A stretch of 64,000 nucleotides of DNA from Nocardia huaxiensis (GTDB lineage Bacteria > Actinomycetota > Actinomycetes > Mycobacteriales > Mycobacteriaceae), in NCBI RefSeq assembly GCF_013744875.1, contig NZ_CP059399.1:7564001-7628000 (forward strand), written 5' to 3'. The position numbers and the translations under genes were made by a program. Every line of letters begins with the position of its first letter. Within the stretch, counting starts at the first letter, position 1. The notes below the pieces were generated by a model. The model did no database searches. It had not been told where the DNA came from and saw only the letters and a program-made list of their open reading frames with translations. Of the stretch, positions 61,251 to 64,000 are shown one piece after another.

Positions 61251-61796
61251 ATGCGTCGAATCATCGAATCCACCTTCGTCACCACCGACGGCGTCATCGG
61301 CGAACCACACAAATGGGGTGGCCCCTACTGGGATGCCGAGCACAGCGGCTACGCCTCCGAACTCCTCTTCGCCTGCGACGCCCTGCTGCTCGGCCGCGAA
61401 ACCTACGCGAGCTTCGCGGAGGTCTGGCCCACCCGCCCCAACGACGACCCGTACACCGCGCGCATCAACGCCATGCCCAAGTACGTCGCCTCCCGCACCC
61501 TCACGCAAGAGGACGCCACCTGGAACGCCACGATCCTCCAGGGTGACGTCACCGACGCTATCCGCACACTGAAAGCCGAAGCGGGCGGCGACATCCTCAA
61601 ATTCGGCACCGGTTCGCTCTCACACACCCTGCTCGAGGCGAAACTCGTCGACGAGTACCACTTCTGGATCTTCCCCACGATCGCCGGCAGCGGCGACCGC
61701 CTCTTCGAGGGCTACGCCGACCTCACCCACCTCGAACTGCTCGGCACCACAACCTTCAAATCCGGCATCGTGGTGCACCGCCTCGCCCCGCGCTGA
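61251..61796 (+). CDS. Dihydrofolate-reductase-like protein (RibD C-terminal family)
   Basis: 181 aa. The family layout is clear: ESTFVTTDGVIG near the start, CDALLLGRETYASFAEVWP, ILKFGTGSLSHTLLEAKLVDEYHFWIFP and GSGDRLFEG. These NADPH-binding proteins are reductases of the DHFR/RibD C-terminal superfamily, often of unknown substrate and not the essential folA. ATG 61251 follows GGAGG at perfect spacing. It is divergent from the esterase operon with a 187-base gap and convergent with the serine hydrolase gene. Confidence 0.9.
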   Translation: MRRIIESTFVTTDGVIGEPHKWGGPYWDAEHSGYASELLFACDALLLGRETYASFAEVWPTRPNDDPYTARINAMPKYVASRTLTQEDATWNATILQGDVTDAIRTLKAEAGGDILKFGTGSLSHTLLEAKLVDEYHFWIFPTIAGSGDRLFEGYADLTHLELLGTTTFKSGIVVHRLAPR

Positions 61797-61839
61797 ATCA
61801 CCCGGGTCCGGTCGGCGGCGTACGACAGCGCCCCACGAG

Positions 61840-63018
61840 TCACGCGACCGCGCAGACTATCGCTGTGAACGCGGACGAATACTGTTCGTTGGTCTGCTCG
61901 GTGTTGACGCTGATGGTTGCCGCGGTCCCCGTGCTCGTGGCTATCGCCATCGTGCTGAAACCGGGGATCCCACCGGAGTGCCCCCACGCCTCCTTCACCT
62001 CGTTCCCGCAGGGCACCTGGAATCGGACCAAACCGAGGCCGTAAGTCATCTCGGTGAAGGGCGGCATCGGCATCGTGTCTTCCATCTGCGCGAGTTGCGC
62101 TGCCGGTAGCAGTTTTCCGGTGACCAGCGCGATGAAGAACCTGTTCACGTCGGCTCCGGTGGAGACGATCGCGCCGGCCGCCCCCGCCCATGCCACCTCG
62201 GCCTCGGTGACGTCGACCCACTTGTCGTCGACCTTGCGATAGCCCAGCGGGTGCGGATCGCGCAAGCCGGTGTCACCGCGCGACGGAATGTAACTGTCGC
62301 GCATGGCGAGAGGATCGAAGATGCGGCTGCTGATCTCGGCGGCGAACGGGCGGCCCGTGACGTGTTCGATCAGCATCGCCAAGAGCGCGTAGTTGGTGTT
62401 GGTATAGCGGAATTGCGCTCCGGGTTCGAACTGCGGCGGCATGCTCGTCGCGATACGCACCAGGTCTGCCGACGTGAAATCGCGATAGGCCCGGCCGTCG
62501 GTCGTCTGATCGAGTTGCTGAGGCAGCTTTTCGGAGCCGCCTTCGGGAGCGAAGTCCGCGAGTCCACTGGTGTGCTGGAGCAATTGGTGCACCGTGATCC
62601 GGTTGCCGTCATTGCCGTTGTCCTGCACCACACCCGGTAGATACCGCTCGATCGGAGCCTCGAGATCGACGGCGCCCTCACCGACAAGTTGCATCACCAC
62701 CGTGGCAGCGAAAGTCTTTGTGACGCTGCCGATTCGAATATGGGCCCCGTCCGCATAGGGTGCACCGGTGGCAAGGTCACCAGCACCGGCGGTGAACGCG
62801 TGCTGCCCGTCCGGTCCGCTGATAATCGCCTGCGCGCCGGGCATCCCGGAGCGGACCAGGCCGGTCAGCGCGTCGGTAACTCGAGTGGACATCGATACAT
62901 CGGCACTCCGATTCGCTGTGCTGTCGGCCGCAGTGCTTTCCTCGCAACCCACCGCGGCCAGCACCGCCGCGGCGACGATGAGGTACCGGCCGCGTTCCCG
63001 AAATATGCCCCAACCCAC
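61840..63018 (-). CDS. Serine hydrolase (beta-lactamase / DD-peptidase fold), exported lipoprotein
   Basis: 392 aa from GTG 63018, with AAAGAGGG at good distance; ATG 63093 has no ribosome site. A signal peptide with a weak lipobox AAVGC (Cys25) suggests attachment to the outer face of the membrane. Motifs are complete: SVTK (Ser97, Lys100), YTNTNY (YxN) and HSGG (HxG). This is the class C beta-lactamase / DD-carboxypeptidase superfamily, so it may act on peptidoglycan or be an esterase. Directly upstream is a NarL-type two-component system, which could control it. Confidence 0.9.
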   Translation of the reverse strand: MGWGIFRERGRYLIVAAAVLAAVGCEESTAADSTANRSADVSMSTRVTDALTGLVRSGMPGAQAIISGPDGQHAFTAGAGDLATGAPYADGAHIRIGSVTKTFAATVVMQLVGEGAVDLEAPIERYLPGVVQDNGNDGNRITVHQLLQHTSGLADFAPEGGSEKLPQQLDQTTDGRAYRDFTSADLVRIATSMPPQFEPGAQFRYTNTNYALLAMLIEHVTGRPFAAEISSRIFDPLAMRDSYIPSRGDTGLRDPHPLGYRKVDDKWVDVTEAEVAWAGAAGAIVSTGADVNRFFIALVTGKLLPAAQLAQMEDTMPMPPFTEMTYGLGLVRFQVPCGNEVKEAWGHSGGIPGFSTMAIATSTGTAATISVNTEQTNEQYSSAFTAIVCAVA

Positions 63019-63151
63019 GCTGTTGTCCCTCTTTCCACCGGATGACGATTTCCTTCTCGAACTGACCGTTCCGACGGTAGAGACGGGATCCATCCACGCC
63101 TATCCGGTAACGCCCGGAATTCGCTGTACCCCCAGGGTGGTACATCCGGCG

Positions 63152-63838
63152 TTACGGGTGCCGGTGATCGGTCGGCGGGAAGGGCGTGATCAAGCCGCTC
63201 TCGTAGACGGCGACGACGACTTGCGCACGGCTGGACAGCCCGAGTTTGCCGATAATCCGTTTGACGTGGGTTTTGACGGTGGCTTCGCTGAGTTCCAGGT
63301 GCCGCGCGATCTGGGCATTGGTCAGGCCATTGCCGATCAGCCGTGCGACCTCGGTCTCGCGAGGAGTGAGAGCGCGCAGCCGAGGGCCGGCGGCAGCCCT
63401 GGTCCGGTGCTGGTGTGCATAGGTTTCGATCAGCCTGCGCGTGATGACGGGGGAGAGGAGCATGTCACCGGCGACGATGGCCTGCACGGCGGTGATGATC
63501 CGCTGCGCCGGAGTGTCCTTGAGCAGAAATCCGGACGCTCCGGACGCGAGCGCGGCATAGACGTATTCATCGAGGTCGAAGGTGGTGAGAACGACAACCT
63601 GCGGTCGGTTGTCGGCTGGAACATCCAGAAGCTGTCGGGTAGCCGCGATCCCGTCGAGCACGGGCATCCGGATATCCATCAGGATCACATCCGGGGAAGT
63701 GCGGGTCGCGAGTTCGACGGCCTGGCGACCGTCGGCGGCTTCGCCCACGATCTCGAATCCGGGTGCGGCGCTGAACAGGGTGGTCAGCCCGGCACGGATG
63801 AGCGCTTGGTCATCGGCGACGAGTACGCGGATGGTCAT
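63152..63838 (-). CDS. NarL/LuxR-family response regulator
   Basis: 228 aa. Receiver domain with acidic pair ADDQ (Asp9-Asp10), phosphoacceptor Asp in DVILMDIRMPVLDG (near residue 54), the switch Thr in VVLTTF and conserved Lys in GFLLKDTP. A LuxR HTH at about 155-215 follows: LTPRETEVARLIGNGLTNAQIA, LSEATVKTHVKRIIGKLG. The ATG overlaps the stop of the histidine kinase by four bases (ATGA), so they form one two-component system. The target gene is not shown; the adjacent serine hydrolase is a candidate. Confidence 0.95.
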   Translation of the reverse strand: MTIRVLVADDQALIRAGLTTLFSAAPGFEIVGEAADGRQAVELATRTSPDVILMDIRMPVLDGIAATRQLLDVPADNRPQVVVLTTFDLDEYVYAALASGASGFLLKDTPAQRIITAVQAIVAGDMLLSPVITRRLIETYAHQHRTRAAAGPRLRALTPRETEVARLIGNGLTNAQIARHLELSEATVKTHVKRIIGKLGLSSRAQVVVAVYESGLITPFPPTDHRHP

Positions 63839-64000
63839 CGAACCCCGCTCGTCGGCAGCCGCAGTTCGACAGCGAATCCGCCGCTGGTGCGCGGGCCTGC
63901 GGTCAGGACACCGCCGTACAGCTCGGCGCGCTCGCGCATCCCCGAGATACCCTGCGGCACAGCAGAACTCGTCGACGGTACGCATGCATGGCCGTTGTCG
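63835..64000 (-). CDS. Sensor histidine kinase, C-terminal end (cut by window edge)
   Basis: The last 54 residues of a NarL-type kinase: DNGHA (N-box/G1), GISGMRERAELYGG and a closing GGFAVELRLP, all ATP-binding (HATPase) landmarks. The stop overlaps the start of the response regulator (ATGA). The N-terminal sensor and dimerisation parts lie outside the window, so the signal is unknown. Confidence 0.9.
   Translation of the reverse strand, partial: DNGHACVPSTSSAVPQGISGMRERAELYGGVLTAGPRTSGGFAVELRLPTSGVR

Overview
The window reads as a high-GC actinomycete chromosome of the order Mycobacteriales, and gene content fits Nocardia or a close relative best. The signs are the mycobacterial-type blocks rne-ndk-DUF4233-folC-valS and clpX-clpP2-clpP1-tig, a glpD/TetR/flavin-oxidase/lipid-kinase block, many secreted proteins with Ala-rich signal peptides, GTG starts, and ATGA/GTGA start-stop overlaps. 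No phage, IS element, integrase or CRISPR array was seen. The genus is an inference from gene content; no rRNA gene is present.

Layout. 1-6144: housekeeping block on the minus strand (5' end of rne, ndk, DUF4233, folC, valS). 6145-9150: regulatory gap with a LacI-type palindrome, a P-loop kinase-like gene, a secreted lipase and a small secreted protein. 9150-13922: lipid/glycerol block, with a diacylglycerol kinase and an alkyl-DHAP-synthase-like flavoprotein diverging from a TetR regulator and glpD; a nested dyad lies between them. 13929-24419: an unusual locus with an FHA-domain protein facing a minus-strand run of a Cys-repeat exported protein, a membrane protein, a Ser/Thr kinase and a large membrane iron-sulfur/FAD reductase. 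24677-27830: molybdopterin oxidoreductase plus fdhD. 27930-29732: a ketosteroid isomerase behind a KstR-type operator, a membrane protein and an AhpD-like protein. 29861-35023: clpX, clpP2, clpP1, tig and an FKBP lipoprotein. 35195-39357: Hen1-Pnkp RNA repair pair. 39409-42280: TetR with a divergent NAD(P)-binding protein, a Nudix protein and a secreted protein. 42293-47355: an oxygen/redox two-component pair (DosS-like and DosR-like) flanking pyruvate formate-lyase and its activase, with a DosR box in front of pflB. 47411-49707: lipoprotein, serine hydrolase, tRNA-Pro and tRNA-Gly. 50125-55788: diguanylate cyclase, membrane protein, hydrolase with a decayed hydrolase behind it, TetR, CGNR protein and an SDR lacking its catalytic Tyr. 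55831-61064: a five-gene minus-strand operon (HSL-type esterase, SDR, di-iron protein, Baeyer-Villiger-type monooxygenase, MerR-type regulator) resembling the mycobacterial mymA operon. 61251-64000: DHFR-like protein, serine hydrolase lipoprotein and a NarL-type two-component system cut by the window end.

How the genes work together. The most unusual region is 14.5-24.4 kb. The kinase and its upstream neighbour share a similar ectodomain plus three-helix tail. The exported protein carries about a dozen CPDGS-type Cys repeats between two membrane anchors. The FHA protein could read the kinase's phosphothreonines, and the adjacent reductase carries 4Fe-4S, 2Fe-2S and FAD modules. I propose a cell-surface signalling/redox system, which is a hypothesis. 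A second notable theme is anaerobic or hypoxic metabolism (glycyl-radical PFL under a DosR box, FdhF-like enzyme, fdhD). A third is sterol/lipid catabolism (KstR site, KSI, mymA-like operon).
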